The notes under the pieces: generated by a model
Seen by the model: the letters and a program-made list of their open reading frames with translations, nothing else
Told to the model about the DNA's origin: nothing
The model's database searches: none
Made by a program: the position numbers and the translations under genes
NCBI GenBank assembly: GCA_023412745.1
Contig: JAEZBZ010000116.1
Coordinates: 1 to 19,135 of the forward strand
Direction of reading: 5' to 3'
DNA from: Pseudomonadota bacterium
Lineage (GTDB): Bacteria > Pseudomonadota > Alphaproteobacteria > Rhizobiales > Hyphomicrobiaceae
Length of the DNA: 19,135 nt
Shown: positions 1 through 7,900 of the stretch, piece by piece
Position numbering within the stretch: the stretch's first letter is position 1
Layout of the letters: each line of letters starts with the position of its first letter

Positions 1-693
1 CGCCTTGAGATAGCCCTTCGGCGGGACCACGACGCCGCCCGACGAAAAAATGGATTCCACGATCAGCGCCGCCGGATTGCCCGTCGATTGGCGATCGTAC
101 AGCTCGAAACCATAGTCGAGTTCGGCCAGCCAATCGTAATCCTCGCCCTTCGTGAACGCCGGCCGATACGGCGTCGGCGCAGGCAGCACGAACGAGCCGG
201 GCGCCGCCGGACCATGCCCGGCCCGGCTGCTGTTATAGGTTGCCGACGCCGCGCCTGCGGTTACGCCGTGCCACGAGCGCGACAGGGCCAGTACCTCGTA
301 TCGGCCGGTCGCCGTCTTGGCCATGCGCAGCGCGGCTTCATTCGATTCACCGCCCGTCGACAGCAAAAGCACGCGCTCCAGGTTTCCGGGTGCGATCTTA
401 GCCAGCGCCGCGCCGAGCTCGATCACCGGACGCGAGAGAAGCTGGCTATACAGATGCACCAGGTCTCCCGCCTGGTCCCGGATCACTTGCGTGATCTCGG
501 GGTGGCTATGACCGAGAATGGTGCTCATCTGGCCGGACGCGAAATCGAGCAACCGGCGCCCGTCGGTCGTCGTCATGTAGGAGCCCTGCGCCGACGCGAT
601 GATCGCCGGCTGGAAAAAATGACCGTAGCGGACCAGATGCCGGTCGGCCTTCTCCCACAGCGCCGTGTCTGCTGCCGTCGTGCTCTTCTGCAT
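1..693 (-). CDS. dgdA: 2,2-dialkylglycine decarboxylase-like class III aminotransferase, N-terminal part
   Basis: The first 231 residues are visible; the rest runs off the left edge. The start is the ATG at 693. The protein follows, as I recall it, the PLP enzyme 2,2-dialkylglycine decarboxylase nearly throughout: HLVRYG near residue 19, DFASGQMS near 50 and LLLSTGGESNEAA in the middle, then SWHGVTAGAASATY, YDRQSTGNPAA and ESIFSSGGVV. That enzyme decarboxylates 2-aminoisobutyrate or isovaline and passes the amino group to pyruvate, giving a ketone, CO2 and alanine. Its characteristic active-site Gln (here Q55) and the Trp-His pair that packs on the cofactor are present. The PLP lysine lies outside the window. 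It is the last visible gene of the transporter operon, 117 bases after the ATPase gene; a 6-bp hairpin (722-740) lies in that gap. It could also be an ordinary omega-aminotransferase. Family membership is sure; the substrate is inferred. Confidence 0.82.
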   Translation of the reverse strand, partial: MQKSTTAADTALWEKADRHLVRYGHFFQPAIIASAQGSYMTTTDGRRLLDFASGQMSTILGHSHPEITQVIRDQAGDLVHLYSQLLSRPVIELGAALAKIAPGNLERVLLLSTGGESNEAALRMAKTATGRYEVLALSRSWHGVTAGAASATYNSSRAGHGPAAPGSFVLPAPTPYRPAFTKGEDYDWLAELDYGFELYDRQSTGNPAALIVESIFSSGGVVVPPKGYLKA

Positions 694-810
694 GATACCG
701 ATTCCGTTCGCTTTTGCGTCCGCCTGCTCAGCGCGCAGGCTCCCACGCTTTATCCGCTCACTTCAAAGCCTGTTCCTGCAATCCAGACCCGCTGGCGACG
801 CGGATCATCG

Positions 811-1590
811 TCAAAGGATCTGGCTGAGGAACTCGCGGGTCCGCGGGTCACGCGCCTCCTTGAAGAACGACTCCGGCGGCCCGTGCTCGACGATCACGCC
901 GCGATCGGTGAAGTAGATGTGATCGCCAACCTCGCGAGCAAAGTTCATCTCATGCGTGACGAGGATGCAGGTCATACCCTCCTCCGCCAGCTCGCGGATG
1001 GTCACGAGCACTTCCTTCACCGTCTCGGGATCGAGCGCCGCCGTCACTTCGTCGAACAGCATGACGTCTGGTGTCATCGCGAGCGAACGAGCGATGGCGA
1101 CGCGCTGCTGCTGACCACCGGAAAGCTCGCCCGGATATGCACCTTCCTTGCCTTCCAACCGTACTTTCTTGATCAGGTGGCGCGCCTGCGCCTCGACGTC
1201 GCTCTTGTTGCGCTTCAGCACGAGCATCGGCGCCATCATCACGTTCTCGAGCGCGGTCTTGTGCGGGAACAGGTTGTAGGACTGGAACACCATGCCGACC
1301 TTCTTGCGCAGTGCCAGCTTGTCGAGGCCTGGATCGTTGACCTCCTGCCCCTCGACCTTGATCGATCCCTGGTTGATCGGCACTAGCGCATTGATACAGC
1401 GCAGCAGCGTCGACTTGCCGGAGCCGGACGGGCCGATGATGCAAACCACCTCGCCCTTCTTCACGTTCATCGAGACGCCCTTCAGCACCTCGATGTGCGC
1501 GAACGATTTGTGCACATCGCTGATAGCGATGATCGGCTGGTCCGGGGTCCAGCCCTTGGGATTGGTGGTTACTGTCTTAGCGGCTGCCAT
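811..1590 (-). CDS. polar amino acid ABC transporter, ATP-binding subunit
   Basis: This is a 259-residue cytoplasmic ATPase of the GlnQ/HisP type that powers uptake through the two permeases encoded just upstream. Visible motifs in order are Walker A GPSGSGKST (53-61), Q-loop Gln103, signature LSGGQQQR (from 156), Walker B VMLFDE ending at catalytic Glu181, and switch His213 in VTHEM. The segment after Walker B reads EVTAALDPE, where many family members have EPTSALDPE. I believe this variant occurs in other rhizobial members. It carries a roughly 20-residue N-terminal extension before the ATPase core. The gene starts 12 bases after the upstream permease stop, so it is part of the same transcript. 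The substrate cannot be read from the ATPase itself. Confidence 0.95.
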   Translation of the reverse strand: MAAAKTVTTNPKGWTPDQPIIAISDVHKSFAHIEVLKGVSMNVKKGEVVCIIGPSGSGKSTLLRCINALVPINQGSIKVEGQEVNDPGLDKLALRKKVGMVFQSYNLFPHKTALENVMMAPMLVLKRNKSDVEAQARHLIKKVRLEGKEGAYPGELSGGQQQRVAIARSLAMTPDVMLFDEVTAALDPETVKEVLVTIRELAEEGMTCILVTHEMNFAREVGDHIYFTDRGVIVEHGPPESFFKEARDPRTREFLSQIL

Positions 1591-1602
1591 TGCGCAGCAT
1601 CC

Positions 1603-2484
1603 TCACGATTTCTGTGCGTACTTGCGCTCGAGATAAATGGTCCAGCGCGCGATCGGGTAACAATAGACGAAGAAGAACACGAGCAGCATGCCGTACATCG
1701 GCATCAGCAGATCGGTCCGCTGCTCGGCCGCGAGAGCATCCTGTGTCAGCGTCATGGCATCGTTGACTCCAACAATCGAGACCAGCGGCGTCGACATGGT
1801 CAGGATGGCGTACCAGTTCATCCACGGCGGCGTCATGCGCTTCACGCATTGCGGCATGATGATCCGCCACAGCGTCTGCATGCGGGTGAAGGCCAGGCTT
1901 TCCGCCGACTCCCATTGGCTTGTGGGGATGGAGTTGATCGCACCACGCACGATCTCAGCGACGTTCGCCATGATCGGCAGCGACAAGCCCACTGTCGCCT
2001 TCAGCCATGCCGGCAACGGAATGACGACGCCAAAAATCCGCACCTGGAACGGCGTCAGCAGCATCACGAAAAACAGCAGCACCAGCCAAGGCGAGTTGCG
2101 GAAGAACTGAGTAATCAGCCAGGAGATCTTGCGCACACCGCTATTGAGCGAAATCTGCCCCAAGCCCAGCGTCAACCCGACCGTAGTGCCGATTGCCATG
2201 GCGAGGAAGCTGACCGCGATATTCAGCACAAAACCGCCGAATTCTCCCGGCGGGCCGAACAGCAGCAGCGGCGGCCACTTGAGCAAGGTTTCGCCGACAC
2301 CAACATTGCTGCCGGTGGTCCGCATCTGCGCGTAGGCTTCGGTTCCCGCAAGCAGCAGCAGGAACGCGACCGCAACGATCATCAGTGAGCGCGGCGTGAA
2401 TGCACTGGCGGTGAAGCCGGTTTCGCCAACAGGCGCTGCCGGTGTGGACATAGACGTCGTCACTTTCACGCTTGCCTCGCTCAT
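1603..2484 (-). CDS. polar amino acid ABC transporter permease (second permease)
   Basis: This 293-residue inner-membrane permease belongs to the HisM/GlnP (PAAT) family and pairs with the other permease to form the translocation channel. A polar N-terminal tail of about 30 residues precedes the first hydrophobic segment (SLMIVAVAFLLLLAGT). Further membrane segments follow around FVLNIAVSFLAMAIG, FFRNSPWLVLLFFVMLL and MYGMLLVFFFVYCYP. The ATPase-contact loop is the stretch near WESAESLAFTRMQTLWRI. The start codon overlaps the stop of the preceding permease in an ATGA arrangement (2481-2484), which implies translational coupling. It is longer than the typical 220-250 residues because of the N-terminal tail. 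Confidence 0.93.
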   Translation of the reverse strand: MSEASVKVTTSMSTPAAPVGETGFTASAFTPRSLMIVAVAFLLLLAGTEAYAQMRTTGSNVGVGETLLKWPPLLLFGPPGEFGGFVLNIAVSFLAMAIGTTVGLTLGLGQISLNSGVRKISWLITQFFRNSPWLVLLFFVMLLTPFQVRIFGVVIPLPAWLKATVGLSLPIMANVAEIVRGAINSIPTSQWESAESLAFTRMQTLWRIIMPQCVKRMTPPWMNWYAILTMSTPLVSIVGVNDAMTLTQDALAAEQRTDLLMPMYGMLLVFFFVYCYPIARWTIYLERKYAQKS

Positions 2485-3227
2485 CGGCCGAACCCCGGGA
2501 CAGCGAGCGATTTTTCAAGCCGCGTCATCAGCCAGACGATGACGCCGACCAGCAGCAGATAGAACGTCAGCAGCGTGATCATCATCTCGAAGACATTGAT
2601 GCGATCCGACCAGATCTGGCTCGCCACGAACAGCGTCTCGGGCACCGCGATCGCGTAAGCCTGCGTGGTCGTCTTGGCCAAATTAACCAGATTATTGTTC
2701 AGCGCCGGCAGGCAGAAGCGGATAGCGAGCGGCAGCACGACGTACCGGTATGTCTGCCACCGGTTGAAACCGAGCGATTCAGAGGCTTCGACCGTCGACT
2801 TCTGCACGGCCTCAATACCGGAACGGAATATCTCGACATTGAATGCGCCCGCGAAGAACGACAGCGAAATCACCGCCCATTCGAAACTGCCGAGCATCGG
2901 CTCCATGATGCCGTACTGGTTGACGACGCGCGGCATCATGGGGCCAAGCGCGAAGTAGAAGAAATACATCTGCACCAGCGGCGGGGTATTGCGGAAGAAC
3001 TGAATATAGCCCTGCACCACCGCCTTCAGCACACGATGCCGGCTGCCCTGCAGCCACGCGCCGACAATGCCGATCACGACACTCAAAACAATGCAGATGG
3101 TGGCAAGCTTAATCGTCGTCCACATGCCGCGCAGCAGGCGGCCGCGCTCGAACTGGTCATAGAAATGAACGAAATTGAAACCCGTACTGTTGTTCAGCTC
3201 GCGAAGTGCGTCCCAAAGGGCGTCCAT
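2481..3227 (-). CDS. polar amino acid ABC transporter permease (first permease)
   Basis: This is a 248-residue PAAT-family inner-membrane permease. Membrane segments are seen near TIKLATICIVLSVVIGIVG, LVQMYFFYFALG, WAVISLSFFAGAFNVEIF and MITLLTFYLLLVGVIVWLM. FFRNTPPLVQ is a family signature. EASESLGFNRWQTYRYVVLP is the cytoplasmic coupling loop that contacts the ATPase. The start ATG at 3227 has no strong Shine-Dalgarno. It lies 169 bases after the binding-protein gene, and the gap contains a GC-rich hairpin (3344-3381). Its stop overlaps the next permease start by 4 bases. Together with its partner it should form a heterodimeric channel. Confidence 0.94.
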   Translation of the reverse strand: MDALWDALRELNNSTGFNFVHFYDQFERGRLLRGMWTTIKLATICIVLSVVIGIVGAWLQGSRHRVLKAVVQGYIQFFRNTPPLVQMYFFYFALGPMMPRVVNQYGIMEPMLGSFEWAVISLSFFAGAFNVEIFRSGIEAVQKSTVEASESLGFNRWQTYRYVVLPLAIRFCLPALNNNLVNLAKTTTQAYAIAVPETLFVASQIWSDRINVFEMMITLLTFYLLLVGVIVWLMTRLEKSLAVPGFGR

Positions 3228-3343
3228 CTATCATACCATTGCGGAGCCCGCGTACGGGCATCGGAGTCAGAAATGCGCCTGCGCTACGCGTCTCGAGCGT
3301 CCACGCGGATGCAATTTCATGAAGAGGCTTTGAAGGTGGCAAG

Positions 3344-3381
3344 GGCCCGCGGGTTTCACGCCTGAGCGCGTCCCGCGGACC
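3344..3381 (-). promoter_or_regulatory. GC-rich intercistronic stem-loop after the binding-protein gene
   Basis: GGCCCGCGGG (3344-3353) pairs with CCCGCGGACC (3372-3381) over ten positions with one C/A mismatch, around an 18-base loop. It lies 16 bases beyond the stop of the binding-protein gene in the direction of transcription and has no following T-tract. This is a usual place for a hairpin that protects the 3' end of the binding-protein message, so that more binding protein than permease is made. That function is inferred; the base pairing is seen. Confidence 0.55.
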
Positions 3382-3396
3382 GGATGTACGACCTAC

Positions 3397-4221
3397 CTAC
3401 TGCTTGGCCTTGGCCGAAGCTTCGGTCAGCCATGTGGTGTTGCTGCCGACCCACTTCTTCTCGAGTTCGAGCAGTTTGCCAGACTTCAGCCAATCGGTGA
3501 CCGTCTCCGACATGAACTTGCCCCACGGGCCGCCCAGGTCTTCAGTCTTGACGGCCAGGCCCCACGGAACGGGCTTCCATTCCGTCAGCTCGATCACGTC
3601 GAAGTTGGCCCACTTCTTTTCCTGAGCCTTCTTCCAGACGAGCACGACGTCGTCATAGACAAAGCCGACGCAACGGCCGTCGAGCAGTGCCTGCTCGGCT
3701 TCCGGGATGCCCTTGAAGGCAACTAGATCCTGCTGCGTGTACTTCGACTGCAAATCGTTGTTATAAAAGGCGCCCTGAAGCGCGCAGACCGGCTTGCCCT
3801 TGAGATCCGCGGCCGATTTGATGTTTGCGGCCTTGTTGGCCATGATCGCGACGCCCGAGGCGTAGTAAACCGGATCGACGATGCCGACGACCTTGCGACG
3901 CTCAGGCGTGTCGCTCATAGTCGCGATCATCAGGTCGATCTTGCCCTGCTGCAGGAACTGCATGCGGTTGGACGACACCACCGACACGAGCTCGAGCTTC
4001 ACGCCAAGGCGTTTGGCGACGTCGGCGGCCATATCGGCTTCCATGCCGACAATCGCACCGGAAGCATCACGCGTGCCCCACGGCGGATAGTCGGTCTTTA
4101 CGCCGACGATCAGGGTGCCTTTTTTCTTGATGTCATCCAATGGGTTAGCATTCACCGAACCGGTCATGCCAGCAAATGCCACGGCAACCGCGACTGCAAC
4201 TGTCGCAAATACACGTTTCAT
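3397..4221 (-). CDS. amino acid ABC transporter periplasmic substrate-binding protein
   Basis: This 274-residue protein is a family 3 solute-binding protein (SBP_bac_3) that captures an amino acid in the periplasm and delivers it to the permeases encoded next. A clear signal peptide (MKRVFATVAVAVAVAF...) has a likely cleavage after VNA at residue 25. Mature motifs are IKKKGTLIVGVKTDYPPWG, GMEADMAADVAKRLGVKLELV, MATMSDTPERRKVV and SAADLKGKPVCALQG, and the protein ends in TEASAKAKQ. The ATG at 4221 is preceded by a good Shine-Dalgarno, AAAGGGGAGA (4231-4240), at 9-base spacing. It is the first gene of the operon and has a promoter at 4293-4321. The ligand cannot be decided from the sequence; the downstream dialkylglycine decarboxylase-like enzyme points to an unusual amino acid. 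Confidence 0.94.
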   Translation of the reverse strand: MKRVFATVAVAVAVAFAGMTGSVNANPLDDIKKKGTLIVGVKTDYPPWGTRDASGAIVGMEADMAADVAKRLGVKLELVSVVSSNRMQFLQQGKIDLMIATMSDTPERRKVVGIVDPVYYASGVAIMANKAANIKSAADLKGKPVCALQGAFYNNDLQSKYTQQDLVAFKGIPEAEQALLDGRCVGFVYDDVVLVWKKAQEKKWANFDVIELTEWKPVPWGLAVKTEDLGGPWGKFMSETVTDWLKSGKLLELEKKWVGSNTTWLTEASAKAKQ

Positions 4222-4275
4222 ACGGTCGTATCTCCCCTTTTGTTACGAACGCGCCCGGCCCGCCCAAAAGGCTGT

Positions 4276-4292
4276 CCGATGCCGATCATCGG
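4276..4292. promoter_or_regulatory. palindromic operator at the transporter operon start site
   Basis: CCGATG (4276-4281) and CATCGG (4287-4292) are perfect inverted arms around a 5-base spacer. The repeat begins immediately downstream of the proposed minus-strand -10 box, so it should cover the transcription start. This is a typical place for a dimeric repressor. The cognate regulator is unknown and no transcription factor gene is adjacent. Confidence 0.5.
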
Positions 4293-4321
4293 GGATAATG
4301 CACGATATCCAGGCAATGCAA
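4293..4321 (-). promoter_or_regulatory. sigma70-like promoter of the transporter operon
   Basis: Read on the minus strand, TTGCAT (-35, 4321-4316) and TTATCC (-10, 4298-4293) are separated by exactly 17 bases. Transcription would start near 4286, giving a leader of about 65 bases with the Shine-Dalgarno at 4231-4240. Assignment is from spacing and similarity only. Confidence 0.45.
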
Positions 4322-4385
4322 AAGATTAAGCTGTTGGCGACGGCTGCCCACCGGGCGAGCACTCCGCATGCAGATTATTCCTGAA

Positions 4386-4403
4386 ATGTTCGTGATCGAA
4401 CAT
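4386..4403. promoter_or_regulatory. inverted repeat in the divergent intergenic region
   Basis: ATGTTCG (4386-4392) and CGAACAT (4397-4403) are perfect 7-base arms around TGAT. The site lies 65 bases beyond the -35 box of the transporter operon and 82 bases before the response regulator start. It looks like a binding site for a dimeric regulator. It does not match the alphaproteobacterial LexA box, which is a direct GTTC repeat. Which gene it serves is not clear. Confidence 0.45.
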
Positions 4404-4485
4404 AGAAATTGCCGAAGCCGGCTGCTCGCCGCTCGCGCGTTCGCGTATCATCGTCTACGCTATAGCCTTCGATGAGGGAGGTGGG

Positions 4486-4848
4486 ATGGCATCGCTAGCT
4501 GGCGTTCGCGTGCTGGTCGTGGAAGACGAGGCTATGCTGCTGCTCGCGTTGCAAGACATCCTGGACGAACTCGGCTGCGAACTTGCGGCTTGTGCCGCGC
4601 GACTTACGGAAGCAATGGACGTTGCAAAAGATATCCAATGCGACGCTGCCATCTTAGACATCAATCTCGGCGGTGAACGCATAGACGCAGTTGCAGATAT
4701 CCTTGCCGCTCGCGGCATTCCATTCGTGTTTGCAACAGGTTACGGTGAGGACGGCCTGATGGCCCGGCATCATTTGGCACGACTCATGGAAAAACCATAC
4801 GATAGCGAAGACTTGCGAAAGGCGTTGTCGAGCATACTGGAACGCTGA
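4486..4848 (+). CDS. single-domain response regulator, FAT GUY type
   Basis: This 120-residue protein consists of one receiver domain with no output domain. The acidic pocket is E13-D14 (VVEDEA), the phosphoacceptor is D58 (AILDINLGG), and the conserved lysine is K103 (MEKPYD), so it should be phosphorylatable. The segment IPFVFATGYG matches the FAT GUY motif, which marks a family of alphaproteobacterial single-domain regulators linked to the general stress response. A strong Shine-Dalgarno (GGGAGGTGGG) sits directly before the ATG. The large HWE kinase gene begins 57 bases downstream, which suggests a cognate pair acting in the cytoplasm. The output target is not visible here. Confidence 0.9.
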   Translation: MASLAGVRVLVVEDEAMLLLALQDILDELGCELAACAARLTEAMDVAKDIQCDAAILDINLGGERIDAVADILAARGIPFVFATGYGEDGLMARHHLARLMEKPYDSEDLRKALSSILER

Positions 4849-4905
4849 TTTTCACTTCTGCATTCTTATCGCATTCACAGGTTCCTGGCGGCGACGACGA
4901 ATGAC

Positions 4906-7900
4906 ATGGAGCATTTTTGGCCCCACGCGAATGAAGGTGGTTCGCATGTTTCCCAGACAATACTGGGCGACGGCGGCGAGATGGGCGCGCGCATTCGCGC
5001 TCACGACTGGACCGCGACGCCGCTCGGGCCTCTCGTCCACTGGCCGCCCAACCTACGCTCGAGCCTTGGCATTTGCCTAAATGCCAAACTTCCCTTCGCA
5101 CTATTCTGGGGCCCGGAATTCCGGGCATTCTACAACGATGCGTGGAGCATTATGCTTGGCGCGCTCCATCCCGAGGCGCTCGGATTACCTCTTCGGGACG
5201 CGTCACCCGAACTATGGGCGTGGGCCGGGCCAATCTGCCAGAACGTGCTTGATAACGGCGACGGTGCTTCGGCGACGGATCGTCTGATCCCGTTGCAACG
5301 ACATGGATTTACGGAAGAAACCTATTTCGATTTCACGTTCAGTCCGATCCGCAACGACGACGGGCGGGTCGCCGGTGTTTTTAATGCCGCCAGCGAAACC
5401 ACCTTGAGCGTCATCGACAAGCGGTGCTCACGCGTACTGCGCGAACTAGCCGAAAGCATCGCTGGCGCGACATCGTCCGAGCAGGCTTGCGTTCTGGCCG
5501 CGCGCAGTCTCTCTACCTCGCCGGCCGATGTGCCCTTCTGCTTGATCTACTTGCTTGATGCAAGTGGGACATCCGCCCGGCTGGTCGCCGCGGAAGGGAT
5601 AGCCCCCGACACAGCCGCGACACCGGCCGAGATCAAGCTGACGCTCCCCGCATCAATCTGGCCGTTGCGGTCGGTGATCACCACTCAGCGCGCACAAATC
5701 ATAACCTCTTTGTCGGCGCGGTTCGGCCTCAACCTACCCGGTGGCCTGTGGCCTGAACCGGCGGAAAGCGCCTTCGTCACGCCGATCAATGCGCATATGC
5801 CCGGACGGGCCGCCGGATTTCTCATCAGCGGGATCAGCCCGCGCCGCGTCGTCGACAACGCCTATCGCACCTTCGTCGAGCGTGCTGCCTGGCAGATATC
5901 GCAGGCCCTCCTGCGGACCCGCGTGCCCTACGAACAACGCCGTCGCCGTCTTCGCCACAGCCTGCGCGGACGCGGCATCGCTGAGCCCTTGCTGGACAGC
6001 GAGATGTCGGCCTACGCGTCTCCAGCGCCGTTGCCGGAAAGGAAGCAACGCATACTGGCCGTAAATCGGGAACCAGACCTGCAGGCGCATATCGCTGAAG
6101 TTCTGAGTGCAGCATACGATGTCGATACGGTTGCCGACATCGGCCAAGCGCTGTCCGCAGCCGAGCAAACTCCCCCCGACATTTTATTGTGCGAATTGGC
6201 CTTACCACAGCTCGACGGCTTCAAGCTGATCGCGGAAATTCACGCATGCGCCGCGACTCGCGCGCTTCCCGTCATCATGCTCACTACCTACGCTAGCGAA
6301 GAAATCCGGGCGGAGGCCATCGAAGCCGGCGCGGACGACGTGCTACTCAGACCTTTTTCGGATCGCGATCTGCTCCACTGCGTCGCGCACAACCTCAAAC
6401 TCTCGCGAATACGCGGCGAAGCGGCGGCGAGGGAACACCGGTTGCGCCAGCGCGCACAAATGCTGCAGGACCGCCTCAACACGATCGTCGAAAACATGCC
6501 GGTCGGCGCGGCTCTACTCGGACTAGACGGCCGCGTCCTGCACGACAATCCCGCATTTCGGAAATACGTGCCGCACATTCTTAGGGAGAGGGGTGCAACC
6601 GCAAAGGAATGGGTCGGCTTTGACGACGAGGGCCGCCCAATCGACGTATCGGATTATCCCGGCATGCGGGCCCTGCGCGGCGAGATCGTTCACAACCAGG
6701 CCTTCATACATCAGCCCCCGGATCGGCCGCCCCGTCACACGCTTGTCAGCGCGATTCCCATTCGCGATGAAGCCGACGATATATCGGGCGCACTAGCCAT
6801 CATCGTCGACAACGACGACACCGTGCGCACGTCCCGGGCCCTGGCCGAAAGCGAAGCCCGGCTCGCCGCGATTTTCAACTCCGCCGCCGTCGGCCTTGCG
6901 CAAACCGATCGCGACGGCTGCTTTACTCTCGTCAACGATTGCTTCTGCGACATCGTCGGGAGATCGCGCGACGATCTCCTGAAGCTCGGCTGGTCGGATA
7001 TAACGCATGCGGATGACCAGGCCGAAAGCAAGATCTTGCTGCAGCAGTTGCTTGAGACGGGAAATCCGTTCGAAACCGAGCATCGATTCGTGCGGCCCGA
7101 CGGAATGATCGTCTGGGTACGCAACAGCGTCAGCCAGATCCACGACGCCGCCAACCGCGATCAAGGCATCCTGACAGTGGCGGTAGACATCAGCGAGCAC
7201 AAGCACGCGGCGGCGCAAATCGATACGCTGACGGAAGACTCGCGCATTCGGCGCGAAGAACGCGAAGCCCTGTTGAGCGCCTTGCCCGTCGGCGTTTTCA
7301 TAGCGCACGATCCGGAATGCAAAACACTGACGACAAATCCTGCGGGCGCCGCGATCCTTCGCATATCTTCCCAGGAGAACGCCTCAAAAACCGGACCGGG
7401 GCGCGATACCTTGCCCTTTCGTGTTTTCAAGAACGGCGCGGAGATTTCCGGCAATACCCTGCCGATGCAGCGTGCGGCCCAATCCGGCGAAACGGTGATG
7501 GGTGAAGAGGTGGACCTCCATTTCGATGACGGCAGCGTCACTAACCTCTACGAATATGCCCTGCCCGTTCGGGACGGTTCAGGTGCCATCCGCGGCTGCG
7601 TCGGCGTGTTCGTGGACATCACATCGCGCAAGCAGGCTGAGCAGCGCCAGAAACTGCTGCTGAATGAACTCAATCATCGCGTAAAGAACACGTTGGCGAT
7701 CGCCCAATCAATCGCCGCGCACACGTTGCGCGAAATCCCGGAACCGCGCGAATTCAAGCAGGCTTTTTCAGCCCGGCTGATGACTTTGGCACGTGCTCAT
7801 AACGTGCTGACGCGCTCGGCATGGCAAGGCGCTGCGATAGGCGATGTCGTCGAGGCCGCCACGGCGCCATTTCGTTCAAATCGCATCTCGCAGTTCGAGT

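Noticed and set aside
88..1386. Long plus-strand open frame of 432 codons
   Set aside because: It lies antisense to the ATPase and aminotransferase genes, which have full motif support. Its product is Arg/His-rich without any domain.
4386..4403. LexA box
   Set aside because: The alphaproteobacterial site is a direct repeat GTTC-N7-GTTC; this is an inverted GTTC/GAAC repeat.
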